A DNA stretch of 64,000 nt from Rhipidocladum racemiflorum (GCA_036346355.1 CM070588.1:558001-622000), one strand, 5' to 3'; shown: positions 11,403-22,700, counted from the stretch's first letter. Notes: generated by a model not told the origin, from the sequence alone. Made by a program: numbers and translations.

Positions 11403-11670
11403 AGATGCTAGTTGTGCCGTACCATCAAAATAATTGTGTTCATGAGTTTTTGTGCTTGATTTTTACCGTCATACATGTGTGATGATTCTAGTTAAAAATC
11501 AATATTGGTATAATAGTACCACTATATAACTAAGGCACTAGTTTCTTGTAAGCAATTAGAAAATAAGAGAGTCAGCAAAAGATGCTAGTTATATTGCATC
11601 ATTAAAATATTTATATTCATGAATTTTTATGCTTGATTTTTATCGTCATGTGTGCTGATTCTAATAAAAA
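11332..11670. repeat. Tandem duplication of ~180 bp
   Basis: The block starting ATAATAGTACTACTATATAA and running through CTTGATTTTTACCGTCAT is present at ~11332-11491 and again, diverged, at ~11512-11670. It covers the end of the LTR-like remnant and sequence just beyond. Confidence 0.75.
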
Positions 11671-11736
11671 GCCCGGTTGGCCCAAGTGCTCTTGTTATTT
11701 TTTCTGTTACATTTCTTAGGTATTAATGATAGATAA

Positions 11737-11739
<3 letters not shown>

Positions 11740-11792
<53 letters not shown>
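11740..11792. repeat. (TA)n microsatellite
   Basis: Uninterrupted TA dinucleotides, about 26 units. Confidence 0.95.
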
Positions 11793-11796
<4 letters not shown>

Positions 11797-12049
11797 CACA
11801 CATGTACAAAGATGAAATGATATAATACCTAACTAATTTGTTAAGAATATTTTATTTCTACTACTATACTATCCAATAAATATAAATAAATTCTAGTTAA
11901 TCTGATCTATTGAATCGTAATAAAAGAGTCATATTGAATTTAGTGTATCGTAAAAGAGCTCTAGTACTTATGTAATTTGGTTGCACTATATACTCATGTC
12001 ATTTGGTACAACATATTTTTACTTCATTACAATCCGAAGGTTCCGTGAG

Positions 12050-12850
12050 CTCCGCCAGTATCCACGTCACCTCCGCTTGTTATCCGTCCCATCGCGTCGT
12101 TCGACGGCCCGGATCACGCCATTCGACGGCCCGGATCGCGCTACGTCGCCTCGGACCGAACTAGAGCATAAAACGCAATCGCGGGTTGTTTCCCCACCCG
12201 AGCGGGCGCTGTGGCGCAATGGTAACGCCGTTGCTCGCGAAGCCTTGCGTTCGAGTCCGCTCGCGCGATCGCGCTTTTTCCAAGATGGCGGGGTTCTTGG
12301 CGCCTTCCGCGGGCCAGCGTCTTGCGCACGTGTCGGCTCTTTTTTTTCCCCGGGAAGACCCTACGCCTTTTGGAAATTACGTAAGGGTCCTGTTTTTTTG
12401 CAAAAATGTCCTCCTTACCGGAAAAGCGGCTCGAAAAAACGCAAAAAAACCTCACAAAATCCGAAAAAATGCTTTTTGGTTCATTTTCCCCATTCCGATC
12501 CGTTTTTACCGGAAAAAAAATTTCCCCCAAAAAATATTGCTCCAGATGGCCCAGAAAAGCGCAAAAAACATTAAAAAAAACCGAAAAAATGTGTTTTCCC
12601 CGCTCGAAAAAACACAAAAAACTTAAAAAATCCGAAAAATTGCTTTTTGGTCTATTTTTCCCATTCCGATCCGTTTTTACCAGAAAAACTTTTTTCCCAA
12701 AAAAATGTTGCTTCGAATGGCTCAGAAAAGAGCAAAAAAAAAAGCATTTTTTCGGTTTTTTCGTTCATAAAAAGAATTGCATTTTCCCGCCTCAGTTAAC
12801 CGGTTGCATGCGCGGCGTACACCGCGCTAGCCTTCCTAGTAAGATACAAT
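12050..12850. repeat. Dispersed repeat with GC-rich tRNA-like head and A-run/T-run body, copy 1
   Basis: The GC-rich head (~12050-12270) contains a tRNA-like module. A body rich in CAAAAA, GAAAAA and TTTTTACC runs to the closing CTAGCCTTCCTAGTA near 12840. The region 14660-15990 has the same order of parts. Open frames of up to 197 codons here are low-complexity and overlap on both strands, so I do not call genes. Confidence 0.6.
12205..12268 (+). other. tRNA-like module with A and B boxes (copy 1)
   Basis: TGGCGCAATGG (12212-12222) fits an internal pol III A box and GTTCGAGTC (12249-12257) fits a B box, at tRNA-like spacing. A full cloverleaf is not convincing, so this is a tRNA-derived promoter within a repeat, not a tRNA gene. 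Confidence 0.5.
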
Positions 12851-12887
12851 GTCGCCGCCGGCAGAAGGGCTCAACCTGTTTCCATCC

Positions 12888-12912
12888 CCTTCTCTCTCTC
12901 TCTCTCTCTCCA
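12888..12912. repeat. (CT)n tract
   Basis: A short CT-rich run ending the copy-1 repeat surroundings; nothing else is recognised from 12850 to 13360. Confidence 0.8.
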
Positions 12913-13365
12913 GTGTGTGTTGATCAATCTATTGTAAGATCAATTCTTTTTATTGAATTCAATGACATCGCGTAGCCCAAACACATGACTATACCTCTGT
13001 TTGGCAGAGCTCTAGATCGCAGCTCCATCTCAAATCTAAAATTTATAGGTTAAAATAAAATAAAATAAATTTGTATTTGTATTCTAAAATGTAAGCAAGA
13101 TGACCCATCTAAACACTATTAATATACCTACAGCTCCAGCTGCACAGATTTGGTAGAGCTAGGAATACCCAGCTTAAATCTGGTGGAGCTGGAGCTCTGC
13201 CAAACACCCCCTATATACCGCGTCTCCTCGTGTTGCATCCCTTTGATGACAGTCCGTAGAGCCTGCGAATAATTATTATACACAGAGGTCAGGTTGTATA
13301 GTGGTGATCATAGGGTTGCGGTAATAAACGTGCACATATACTATATATTAAATGGGGAAGAATTG

Positions 13366-14033
13366 GAGCCCAAAGAGAGCGCCACCTCAGCACTTTTGCC
13401 AAAAGGCCCTCTTGAAATTGTGAAATTACGTCTAAGTCCTTCCACTTGTTATTTTGCGAAAAGGACCTTGTAGTTCCATAGATTCACGAAAGGATCTTGC
13501 ACTGTTTTTTTCATTTTGTTAGCTGGGCCCTCTGGAAAAACTAAATTTACATTTAGATCCTTCTACCGGTTATTTGCAAAAAGGATCCCGTAGTTCCGTA
13601 GATTCATGGTTTTTTGAAAGAAAAAAAACTCGAAGCAAATTTCACATGGCGCGGCATAACGCGCCACTCTACCTAGTGATATTCATGTCGCACCAAATTT
13701 GCAGGCACAAGAAGACACCATGATTTGGTTTCAAACCGAAGTTACTTTAAATGTTAAGGCTAAAAAGGAATATGTAGTAGGGGTAGTGCTACACAAAACT
13801 AAAAGGGTTATCAACCAAATATTAGATGACTTCAAATTTCTAGATCATACATGCCATTCCACCAATGTTGTGTCAACGCGCCCATGTTGTATCAAGGATT
13901 TAACCATAAGCTAATTTTAAATTGTGAAATAGACTTAATAGTAAAGATTACCTCATCAATCAAATGTACTTTCCAAATGCTACGCTACTAATACTCCATA
14001 AAACAAAACCGGAAGGTTTCCTGGAAGCGCACC
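13366..14033. repeat. 668-bp tandem duplication, unit 1
   Basis: Starts GAGCCCAAAGAGAGCGCC and repeats at 14034 with few changes. Its tail (from about 13993) carries the block TCCATAAAACAAAACCGGAA, which in unit 2 lies 109 bp further on. A 71-codon frame (13699-13914) is nearly identical in both units; it has no recognisable domain and I treat it as chance. Confidence 0.9.
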
Positions 14034-14645
14034 GAGCCCAAAGAGAGCGCCACCTCAGCACTTTTGCCAAAAGGCCCTCTTGAAATTGTGAAATTACATC
14101 TAAGTCCTTCCACTTGTTATTTTGCGAAAAGGACCTTGTAGTTCCGTAGATTCACGAAAGGATCTTGCACTGTTTTTTTTCATTTTGTTAGCTGGGCCCT
14201 CTGGAAAAACTAAATTTACATTTAGATCCTTCTACCGGTTATTTGCAAAAAGGATCCCGTAGTTCCGTAGATTCATGGTTTTTTGGAAAAAAAACTCGAA
14301 GCAAATTTCACATGGCGCGGCATAACGCGCCACTCTACCTAGTGATATTCATGTCGCACCAAATTTGCCGGCACAAGAAGACACCATGATTTGGTTTCAA
14401 ACCGAAGTTACTTTAAATGTTAAGGCTAAAAAGGAATATGTAGTAGGGGTAGTGCTACACAAAACTAAAAGGGTTATCAACCAAATATTAGATGACTTCA
14501 AATTTCTAGATCATACATGCCATTCCACCAATGTTGTGTCAACGTGCCCATGTTGTATCAAGGATTTAACCATAAGCTAATTTTAAATTGTGAAATAGAC
14601 TTAGTAGTAAAGATTACCTCATCAATAAAATGTCCTTTCCAAATG
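14034..14645. repeat. 668-bp tandem duplication, unit 2
   Basis: Second copy. It is followed by a 109-bp block (~14659-14767) absent from unit 1 and then by the same CCATAAAACAAAACCGGAAG block. Confidence 0.9.
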
Positions 14646-14659
14646 CTACACTACTAATA

Positions 14660-15990
14660 TTAACTCTTCCTACAGAGGAAGGAATTCGCGAGCTCCCGCG
14701 AGGTCCACGTCACCGATCTTCGCGCGGCGGTCCTCGGTTTTTTCCTTTTTTGCGCGCGACTCCGCGAGTACTCCATAAAACAAAACCGGAAGGTTTCCTG
14801 GAAGCGCACCGATGCCACGTCGTCCCAATTTCCTGGCCGTCCGATCGTACGCGCGAGCGGCCGAGATCGCTCCACGTCAGCCCGCACTGAACCATAGCAT
14901 AAAACGGGGCCGCGCGCTCTTTGCTCGCCAAAGCGGGCCGCTTGGCCCAGCAGTAACGCCACTCGTCACGTGGTCCTTGGCGCAGGTTCAAACCCCGCCA
15001 CCGCTCGCGCGCGCGCGATTTTACCCCTTTTTCTCCTACGACGCATGGCCAGCGCGCGATGCGTGGCGCCGTCGGTTTTTTGTCGAGGAGCCCTGTGAGT
15101 TTTCGAAATTGCATATAGATCCTGTTTTTTTTTTGCAAAAAAAGCCCTTTCTTAGCGCAAAAGCCCTCCGGAAAAACGCAAAAAAAACTCGAAAAATCCG
15201 AAAAAAAATGGTTTGGTCTATTTTCTCGCTCTAATCCATTTGTGAGTTTTCGAAATTGCATATAGATCCTGTTTTTTTTTTGCGAAAAAGCCCTTTCTTA
15301 GTGCAAAAGCCCTTCGAAAAAACTCAAAAAAATCCGAAAAAATAGTTTGGTCTATTTTTCGCTCTAATCCATTTTTCCTTTAGAAAAACATTTTTTAAAT
15401 AATTTCGGGTCATGGCCCTCTGAAAAATTCCAAAAAAAAACCTCAGAAAAACCTCGAAAAATCCAAAAAAAATGGTTTGGTCTGTTTATCCATTTCCATT
15501 TTTCCTTTAGAAAAACATTTTTAAATAATTTCGGGTCATGGCCCTCCGAAAAATTCCCAAAAATCCTCAGAAAATCCAAAAAACATTCGTGTTTGTCCAT
15601 TTTTTCGTTCCCGTTTGTTTCCCCCGGAAGAAACTTTTCTTACCAAAAAAGTCTGCTCTAAAAAACTCTTCAAAAATTTATCGAATAGGTTTCGGTCCAT
15701 TTTTCCTCCGAAAAAAACTCACAAAAACGTTTTTTTAAATAATTTCGGGTCATGGCCCTCCGAAAAATTGCAAAAAAACCCTCAAAAAATCCAAAAAATA
15801 TGCGCGCTGATCCATTTTTTCGTCCCCGTTCGCGCCCCCCCCCCCGAAAAAAGTAAAAAAAATCCGCTCCAAAAGACTCCCAAAATTTATCGAATAGGTT
15901 TCGGTCTATTTTTCCTCCGAAAAAACTCACAAAAATTCTAAAAAAAACCGAAATTATAACCGATCGCGTGCGCCGCGCTGAGCTTTCTAG
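14660..15990. repeat. Dispersed repeat with tRNA-like head and A-run/T-run body, copy 2
   Basis: Parallel to 12050-12850. The body has internal repeats: a ~70-bp unit beginning GTGAGTTTTCGAAATTGCAT at 15099 and ~15241, and a unit containing AATAATTTCGGGTCATGGCC at ~15397, ~15524 and ~15739. It closes with GCTGAGCTTTCTAGTA near 15990. All frames here are low-complexity. Confidence 0.6.
14937..15000 (+). other. tRNA-like module with A and B boxes (copy 2)
   Basis: TTGGCCCAGCAGTAA (from 14942) and GGTTCAAAC (14985-14993) sit at tRNA-like spacing, with GC-rich stem-like flanks (GGCG...CGCC) around the B box. Homologous in position to 12205-12268 but diverged. Confidence 0.5.
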
Positions 15991-16510
15991 TATTATGCTA
16001 TGTATGCGCACACTATCCGTCTATGTTAATCCATTTCCGATCAGATTTTGTCCTGTGTGTTCGTATCCCGAAATCCTTATTCGTATCCGTATCTCCATAT
16101 CTAACTCCGAATCAAAAAAAAATACGGAATAGGATAAAAGATGAGCAATATAGCGTGTATTCGGGCCGTTTTCACCGGTATATGCACAACGTACGTTGCT
16201 GCATATGCATGTACTACGTGGTAAAAACTGCTCGTGCAAGCTAGGAACAACACACACATTTTATTTCATGTATATATATATATATATGCTACGTACAGTA
16301 CGTACAATTAGATCTGGCTCAGTGGCTCTGAATTAATTTTATTGGAGATGCATGCATATATAATTAGTACTGCATGAATGCGATTCAAGATCCATCTCCA
16401 GCTATTAATCCTTGCTTGCTGCAGCTCGAGGATTCACTACTCTCAGGCAGGAAGAATTCGCTCAGGGGCAGTACGTGGTGGTGACGATGCCTGCAGATGC
16501 ATATATATAA
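15991..16510. other. Unassigned AT-rich sequence
   Basis: Short TA runs at ~16270 and ~16500. No gene with domain support. Confidence 0.5.
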
Positions 16511-16517
16511 ATATATA

Positions 16518-16548
16518 TACTAGTAAGATACCCGGACGTTGCAATGGA
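16518..16548 (-). mobile_element. Possible Helitron 3' terminus (copy 1)
   Basis: ACTAGTAAGATACCCGGACG is the reverse complement of a CTAG-ending, GC-hairpin-like terminus resembling Helitron 3' ends. A second copy is at 18819-18845. Confidence 0.3.
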
Positions 16549-17010
16549 ATTTTAAAGGAGAATAATATATAATTATAATGCAGGATTCTAAACCATATAA
16601 TAAATCAATTTTCTGTAACACACATATCAAGCAAAACATATCGTTGTAATTGTAAACTAGTAAATAAATCAAATCATCTATATTGAGTTATCCTGCAGAT
16701 TTACAAATATAGGTTAGTAAGGCAATAGTGACTCACATACTGGGCTTTAGGCCCCCTACTGTTCTGGTCCAAGAACGACCTGACAGACTCACCATCACCA
16801 CCAACTCATTCTTATAATAGTTAAGATATTAGGACCATGCATGCATGTAAACAGTAGTAAATTACTAGCTAGCTAGCTAGCTAGTGCATCTTCAGTTTAA
16901 TTAACTTAATCACGTGGCTAATTACCAACAAGAGAGATATATAATTAGTGCTAATCGTAGTTAGTGGCCGGATCATTTGAATATAGATATATAGGATTTG
17001 CTATATATAC

Positions 17011-18498
17011 CTCTCTGCGTGCTATCGTCTCCTTGATTGCGTTGAGCAAGCCATCCGCCTCCTGAAAATGCAACCGCATGCATGCAAAACGATCAGCGAG
17101 CATTTTCATATACGACATTAATTACATAGTAGCACATGCATTAGCATATGTACAAGAAGATCATCTTAGCTGGTTCTTAGTTTACACACATCAGCTTTGG
17201 TCTATATGGAAGAGAGAGAAAAGAGCTAGCTCTTAATTAATAAGAGTCAGCTTTGCACGAGAGCATATATAGGAGCAAGTACAATAGTAAAGCCCACTAC
17301 AGATAGTAAGCTAAAAACCATCTTGTACAATATCTGTCTCTAAAAGTTGTCTCTAGATGTTATGCAATAACTATATCTTCTCACTTATACATAAATGATC
17401 TACCTATGCTTCCGTGCAAAGCTGGCTACTCCCTCCGGTCCACCAAAACAAGACGTTTTAGGCCTTCACTTTCAGTCCACTAAAACAAGACATTTTAGAG
17501 TTTTAAACGTTTCTTTCTTGGTCAAATTTGCCCTTACAATTAATTGCTGCTTTGGAAGTTGAAGTAAACTAACGCGCCATGCATGCTAAACTAGCGCAGT
17601 AACCAAAAAAAAATGTTGAAAGAAGCCGGAGCCATGCATACTAAACCGGCCATTATTAAGGGTAGAATAGTAAGAAGACCATCTAATTAACCCACATTGG
17701 TTTTCTAAGTAGTGTCTAAAACGTCTTGTTTTAGTGGACCGGAGGGAGTACTAAATAAGAGCCGGCTATCTTCTCTCTCCTCTTTTCTCACTTTTTTATA
17801 TAAACCAAAGTTGATATGTATAAGCTAAGAGCCAGTTGATGTGACCTTATTGTACACATCCTAAGTACATTATTTATGTATAAGAGAGAAGAGTTAGTTA
17901 TTACACAACATCTAGAGACATATATTGTATAAGCTGGCATTTTACTTACTCTAGATGGTATGGATAAGAGATGGAGTAAGTAGTGAACTTTACTGCTGTA
18001 CTTGCTCTTATTAATTTGCGCGCATACATAAGAATTAATGTAAGCAACAAAAGACACTGATAATATTATTTGGTTCACTTCGATCGTGCTCTGAATTTTG
18101 CAGTTGAATATGCATGCAATGCTTAGTGAATAGGTTTACTAGCTAGCGATCGGGTACCTGTTGGCACCACCCATCAACAAGGAAAATAATCAAGGAGAAG
18201 CCATCCGGTGTGGAGTAAACATGAGCTTCGCGAATATTCAATCCAACATCAGACATGAGTGCAGATAGCTGTGTTGAACAATGAAATGATATAATACCAG
18301 CGAGAAACCTAATATATAGCTGTATATGTATGTCCATATTATTAGCTAGTTGGTACTCCATATATAGTAGTACGTACTAGTAGTTACCTTGCTAAGGAGC
18401 TTGGGCTTGTCGATGGAAGCAAAAATAATCTCATGAATAAGCACTTCTTTTGGATCCCTTCAGTGGAAAATTCAGATTAATTTAGACTCCATTTTATA

Positions 18499-18569
<71 letters not shown>

Positions 18570-19405
18570 CCCACAGAGAAGTACAAGAGAAAATTGTTTA
18601 GATACACTCGCTTAATTGTATTAGAAGATAAGAGATAATACTTTCAGTGGGTGGTAATGAACAAATACATATAGTTGAGACAAAATAAATAGAGATGTAG
18701 TAGAAAAAAGCTTGCTAAATATATATACAAGCTAGCTTTATGTTTCTAAATAAGACCATTTAAACTATAGCTCTTATATTCTTGAACAGAAGGAGAAGTA
18801 CTTATATATATGTGTATACTAGTTACATGCCCGTGCGTTGCTACGAAAAACAAAATTGATAACGAAAATTAAAGATTAAAAAATAAAAAAAATTATTTCA
18901 CAAAATCAAACATCTATCTTTAATGCTTCGTTTCTTACGAAAGCTGGCTAATTAAAGCAACGCTTCGTTTCTTGCGTAGGGCAATTAATCAAGGCGATTA
19001 AGTAGGACAATTAAGCGGCAATTAATAACGTGGAAAGAACAGACCACTGCCACCAAGTGCTGCTTTGGAATAGTAGAGATATACATACCTCGACTCCGGC
19101 AGCGCCTCTTGGTCGCCGCCGCCGTCGTAATCCACTGCGACCTGAGTGGACACCGGCCGTACCTTTCGGAAGCGGGCATGGACGACGGGGCGCTTGGCGG
19201 GGTCGGCGCAGTCGGCGAGGAGCCTCCGGTGGAGCAGCACGTCCTCCGCCCTTTCCGGGCTGCACATGTCGATCAGGTACCATCGCGGCAGGCGGCCAAA
19301 GTGGAGGCTGAGCTGCCGGCGAAAGTCGTCGGAGGAGAGCACCTCGTCGTATCCAATCTCCCCCAGCAGCTTGTATATCCTCCGCATCACCTGCTCCTCC
19401 TCCAT
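17011..19405 (-). CDS. ACT-domain protein, N-terminal exons of an STY8/17/46-like gene (kinase domain not found)
   Basis: Four exons join in frame: 19405-19089 (ATG, MEEEQVMRRIYKLLGEIGYD), 18457-18388, 18268-18158 and 17061-17011. Donors are GTATGT, GTAACT, GTACCC and GTATAT, and all acceptors are AG. The middle exons read EIIFASIDKPKLLSK|LSALMSDVGLNIREAHVYST and DGFSLIIFLVDGW. This is the ACT domain of plant dual-specificity STY kinases, which binds a small ligand and regulates the kinase. In the family a C-terminal kinase domain (STY8/17/46 phosphorylate chloroplast transit peptides) follows. No kinase motifs are visible down to 11 kb. A possible further exon at ~16733-16799 has a GTGAGT donor but does not fit the phase. 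So it is truncated or has distant exons. MITEs sit in the third intron. Confidence 0.75.
17273..18007. mobile_element. MITE with GAGCAAGTACA ends, interrupted by a Stowaway MITE
   Basis: GAGCAAGTACA (17273-17283) pairs with TGTACTTGCTC (17997-18007). The pairing extends inward with mismatches (AGTAAAGCCCACTAC against GTAGTGAACTTTACT). The 17429-17748 element lies inside. The whole is in the third intron of the ACT-domain gene. Confidence 0.7.
17429..17748. mobile_element. Stowaway MITE
   Basis: A 320-bp element with long inverted ends: CTCCCTCCGGTCCACCAAAA matches the reverse complement of its right end TTTTAGTGGACCGGAGGGAG with one mismatch. TA flanks both sides (17427-17428 and 17749-17750). 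Confidence 0.9.
18507..18567. repeat. (TA)n microsatellite
   Basis: About 30 TA units, in intron 1 of the ACT-domain gene, close to exon 2. Confidence 0.95.
18819..18845 (-). mobile_element. Possible Helitron 3' terminus (copy 2)
   Basis: ACTAGTTACATGCCCGTGCG resembles a reverse-complemented CTAG Helitron end with a CCCGTGCG stem. The element body was not delimited. Confidence 0.35.
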
Positions 19406-19454
19406 TGCCGGCCGGCGTCTATAGCTATTAGCTTGCGGACACCAATCAGTCACC

Positions 19455-19495
19455 CATCCATCCATCCATCCATCCATATCTACTCTTTATTTATG
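19455..19495 (-). promoter_or_regulatory. Probable promoter region of the ACT-domain gene
   Basis: On the minus strand an AT-rich CATAAATAAAG (19486-19496) lies ~85 bp upstream of the ATG and is the only TATA-like sequence nearby. A (GGAT)n run (19457-19477) falls in the presumed 5' UTR. Confidence 0.35.
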
Positions 19496-19737
19496 CTTCA
19501 CAAGCAGAGCAGAGCATAGCATAGCATAGCGCCATTAATCTTCTTTCGTTGTTTCTTCTCGTAGGCTCCGGCCAGCGAGCGGTCCGTCAAGGTGGGCGGC
19601 GCCTGCCTTCAATTTCTTTTTTTAACGATGCAGGCAGGGAGATCGATCGATGGTAACAATGCCCTGCAGGCTGCATGCATGGATGCACTTCGCATTCTAG
19701 TCTAGCAATGTAAAGCAGTGTACTGCAGCCTAGCAAA

Positions 19738-19887
19738 CTCCCTCCGGTCAGGAAATGAGGGCTAACTCCTAAAGTCCAAGATCAAGCTCACGTTTTGACT
19801 TAACTAGGCTAAATATGCCACTTATGCCGCTAATTAATTCTTGCATGCACTTCTTAATTCCCTCCAATTCTCAGAGTTTCTTGGAAC
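19738..19887. other. Half Stowaway-like end plus unassigned sequence
   Basis: CTCCCTCCGGTCAGGAAATG resembles a Stowaway terminus, but no matching inverted end is found. Confidence 0.4.
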
Positions 19888-20980
19888 TAGAGGTGGGCCC
19901 TCGGGCCAGGCTTCTTCGGGCCAGCTCGAGGCATGGCGAGCACGGCCACGGCACGGTTCGAGCACACACGTAAGAGGGTTGTGCCGTGCCTTCCCGGCAC
20001 TGTAGCTTGGGCCATGCTGGGCCCGGGAACCGGGCACGATGGGCGGTACGGCCAGGCACGATGAACGGTACGACTAGGCACGGCCGTTTGGGTCGAGCCT
20101 GTGCCGGCAAGGCAAGGCAGCGGCCCGCTGGCACGCGGCACGGCGCCACTACCCCAGCCCGTGGCAGGGCACGACACCACTGCCGTCGGCCTGCGGCAGG
20201 GCAGGGCCTCGGCTGGGAGAGGAGCGAGGGGAGGGTGAAGGGAGGAGGCAGCGACGCAGTATAGGCCAGAGGGGAAGGTGGAGGGGGGCTAACTTGGTTG
20301 CGTTGCCATTCATGGACGTTTGTGGTCGTCGTGCCCAGGAGGGAGGCGGTGGTGGCCGTGCCACGCTGTCACCTCCCGCGAGGGCTGTCGCCATGGACCA
20401 CTCACCCGAGGCCGCACCGTTCGTCGTCGCGCCTTAGGCGTGCTGCGCCGGGCCTCGCCTTGGTCACACATCGCCTCGGTCGCACATCGCCGCACTGCGC
20501 CTTGCCTCGGCCATGCTCCACCGTGCTGCCACGCCTTGAGCGGGAGGCCGGAGGCGGAGGGGAAGGAGGTGGGGCGGAGAGGGGCAGAGGGGAGGGAGGG
20601 GCACGGGGAGGGGAAGGAGGTAGGGGATCCAGCGCCGGAGGCGGAGGGGAAGAGGAAGGGGCACGGGGAGGGGAAGCTGCGCGCAGGGAGGAAGAGGGAG
20701 GGCCGCGGTCGCGCGGGGAGGGGGGAGGGGTGCGACAGCCGGGGAGGGAGAGGGATCGAGTGGAGGAGGGAGGTGAATCGGTAGGGAGAGGGGAACTGAG
20801 TGAGAGGGGGTGTCGGTGGGAAGAAAAAGGGGATAGGAAAAAAAGAGAGGGAAGGGGGAAATTAGAGGGAAAAAAGAAAAGGTAAAATAGGTGAAAAAAT
20901 AAGAAAATGGGAAAGGAGAAATAAAAAGGGAGAAAATAAATAAAATTGTGAAATTGTACTAATTAAATAAAATTATTGAC
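19888..20980. other. GC-rich then purine-rich segment, possible nDart-like hAT left end
   Basis: TAGAGGTGGGC at 19888 resembles the terminus of rice nDart/hAT elements. It is followed by GGCACGGC/GCCGTGCC sub-repeats of the kind found inside such elements. No opposite terminus was found. From ~20530 to ~20900 the sequence becomes a GGGGAGG/GGAGG-rich strand. Long frames (20298-20885) are compositional and overlap on both strands. Confidence 0.35.
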
Positions 20981-21044
20981 ATTTAAATATTTAGGATTCT
21001 TAAATATTATGACTTCTGAAAAAGTTGCCTCGCTTAAATCCTCC

Positions 21045-21240
21045 TCTTTGTGGCTCACTCCCACTCTCTCAGTCCCTCTCTCTCCCTCCGACTCTCTATG
21101 TAACTCTCTCTGGCTCACTCCCACTCTGTTAGTCCCTCTCTCTCTCCCTCCGACTCTTTATGTAACTCTCTCTGGCTCACTCCCACTCTCACTCTCTCAG
21201 TCCCTCTCTTTACCTCTGACTATCTATCAACTCTCTTAGT
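21045..21240. repeat. CT-rich tandem repeat, ~3 units of ~65 bp
   Basis: The unit CTCTCTGGCTCACTCCCACT...TCAGTCCCTCTCTC...CCGACTCT is repeated three times with small differences, over a CTCTC background. Confidence 0.85.
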
Positions 21241-21254
21241 CGCTCCCTCTCCCT

Positions 21255-22020
21255 CTGACTATGTAATGGTTGGCACTAAAAACTTGAAGACACTGATAGC
21301 CTCCAGCACACGTGAACGCCGGGTTCAGAAATCGGGTTGCGGGTGTGCCAGCCGATTTGATCCTACAATCGGCAAGAAGGATGTGTATCAATGAATCAGC
21401 TAAGAAACCAATTGGAATATTTTGACAATAAGTAGATCCGATCGGTCGATACAAACCGATGCAGATCATGGTAAACGGTAGATCTAATTGACTCAACAGA
21501 GTGAATCAGATGGTTAAAGGCCGCTTTTCCCTAAAAAGGCAATGTGCAGCAAGATCAAAGAAAAACTATGCTTGGTCTGGTGTAACACAGTAATGATCAA
21601 TAATCGGTGATACACAACTTTATTGATCAATGTGTATTACAGAGGAAAGATTACAAGCTAAATGTCTACTCCTATGCAAAAGTAAAAGTATTGGCTGGTT
21701 TGTGTAGATGATTGTATGTCTGTCCCTTTTCCGACGTAGCATGTCGTCCCTTTTATAACCTTCGGCCTAATCATGTCCGTTTCAATCTCTACCCGTATCG
21801 GCCTCAACCTCCTCTTGCCATCCTGGGCGCAATCGTATTGGAAATTATTTTGATCACAACAAGCTCATATTCAACGTGAATTACCGGCTGATTTCACGGG
21901 CACTTGAAGAACCGCTTTCCGAAGTTAGATGGCGTCTTCGCAGTGAGCTCAATTACCTGCTCTGAGTTGCATCTGGGGCAACGCACCAATGGCAGCCCGC
22001 TGTGATGCGTCATCGGCCGC
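21255..22020 (-). mobile_element. Gypsy-type LTR fragment
   Basis: Minus-strand LTR-like sequence with a TATA-like GGTTATAAAAGGGACG near 21745-21765. It shares blocks with 37261-38220: GCTGATTTGATCCTACAA-type, GGTGATGTGC/GGTGATACAC, and TACTCCTA-GCAAAAGTA. Exact ends are not visible. Confidence 0.5.
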
Positions 22021-22700
22021 GCACGGGAACTAGGGGATGAGCTTGCGTGTGACATTATCACCGAGGAGGAGGCGAGCCCGGAGTGGCGCGGGAGGAGGCA
22101 GAGCTGGGGCGGCGTGGCGCGGGAGAGAGCGGGGGCGGCAGAACCCTAGAACAGAGAACGGGAGAGAATGGCCCGCACGGGAGGGAATGGGGAGAATGGC
22201 TCGCACGAGAGAGATAGAGATGAAAGACCAGGGGCAAAACAGGGAGAATGGGAAAAGTCACCCACCAAATAGTGTTAAAACTGTGAAAAAGGTCGGGAGT
22301 GTCACCGAGTGAGAAGAATTCGTTGATTCGTGTCAATTTTATGAACCGCATATATTGGAGTGTCAATTCGTGAATTGCCAACGAATTGAGTGTCCCTAAG
22401 CCAAATTTCCCTCTACCAGATGGTGTAGCAGATCACCACAAAGCAGTAGCTGCCTCGTGATAGCACCAGGCAGCATGATCTTTTCATTCACCATTAGAAG
22501 ATGTCACATGGCTAAGAACAATTTCTTCATGTGGTTCCACGTTCAAATCAATTTCTCCTAGTGGTCTTCAACCTCCAGAACTTCGTGCCATGCTTTCTCT
22601 ACCAAGGGTTCAAAGAAGATGAAAGGCTGCAGTGGTGTATGTATAAGACGCAATAAGCATGCTGATGTCTGATGTTTGATGTGCTACCAAAAAATGTGGC
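22021..22700. other. Unassigned sequence
   Basis: A GC-rich stretch (22030-22250) then AT-balanced DNA. No gene or element recognised. Confidence 0.5.

Noticed and set aside
13699..14580. A 71-codon frame present twice with almost the same sequence
   Set aside because: Its repetition is explained by the 668-bp tandem duplication; no domain and no independent sign of coding.
16733..16799. Fifth exon of the ACT-domain gene
   Set aside because: Good donor and coding-like text, but the phase does not match the end of exon four and no acceptor fits, so it is left out of the model.
20298..20885. 195-codon frame rich in Gly, Glu and Arg
   Set aside because: Produced by a purine-rich low-complexity strand; no domain and several overlapping frames.
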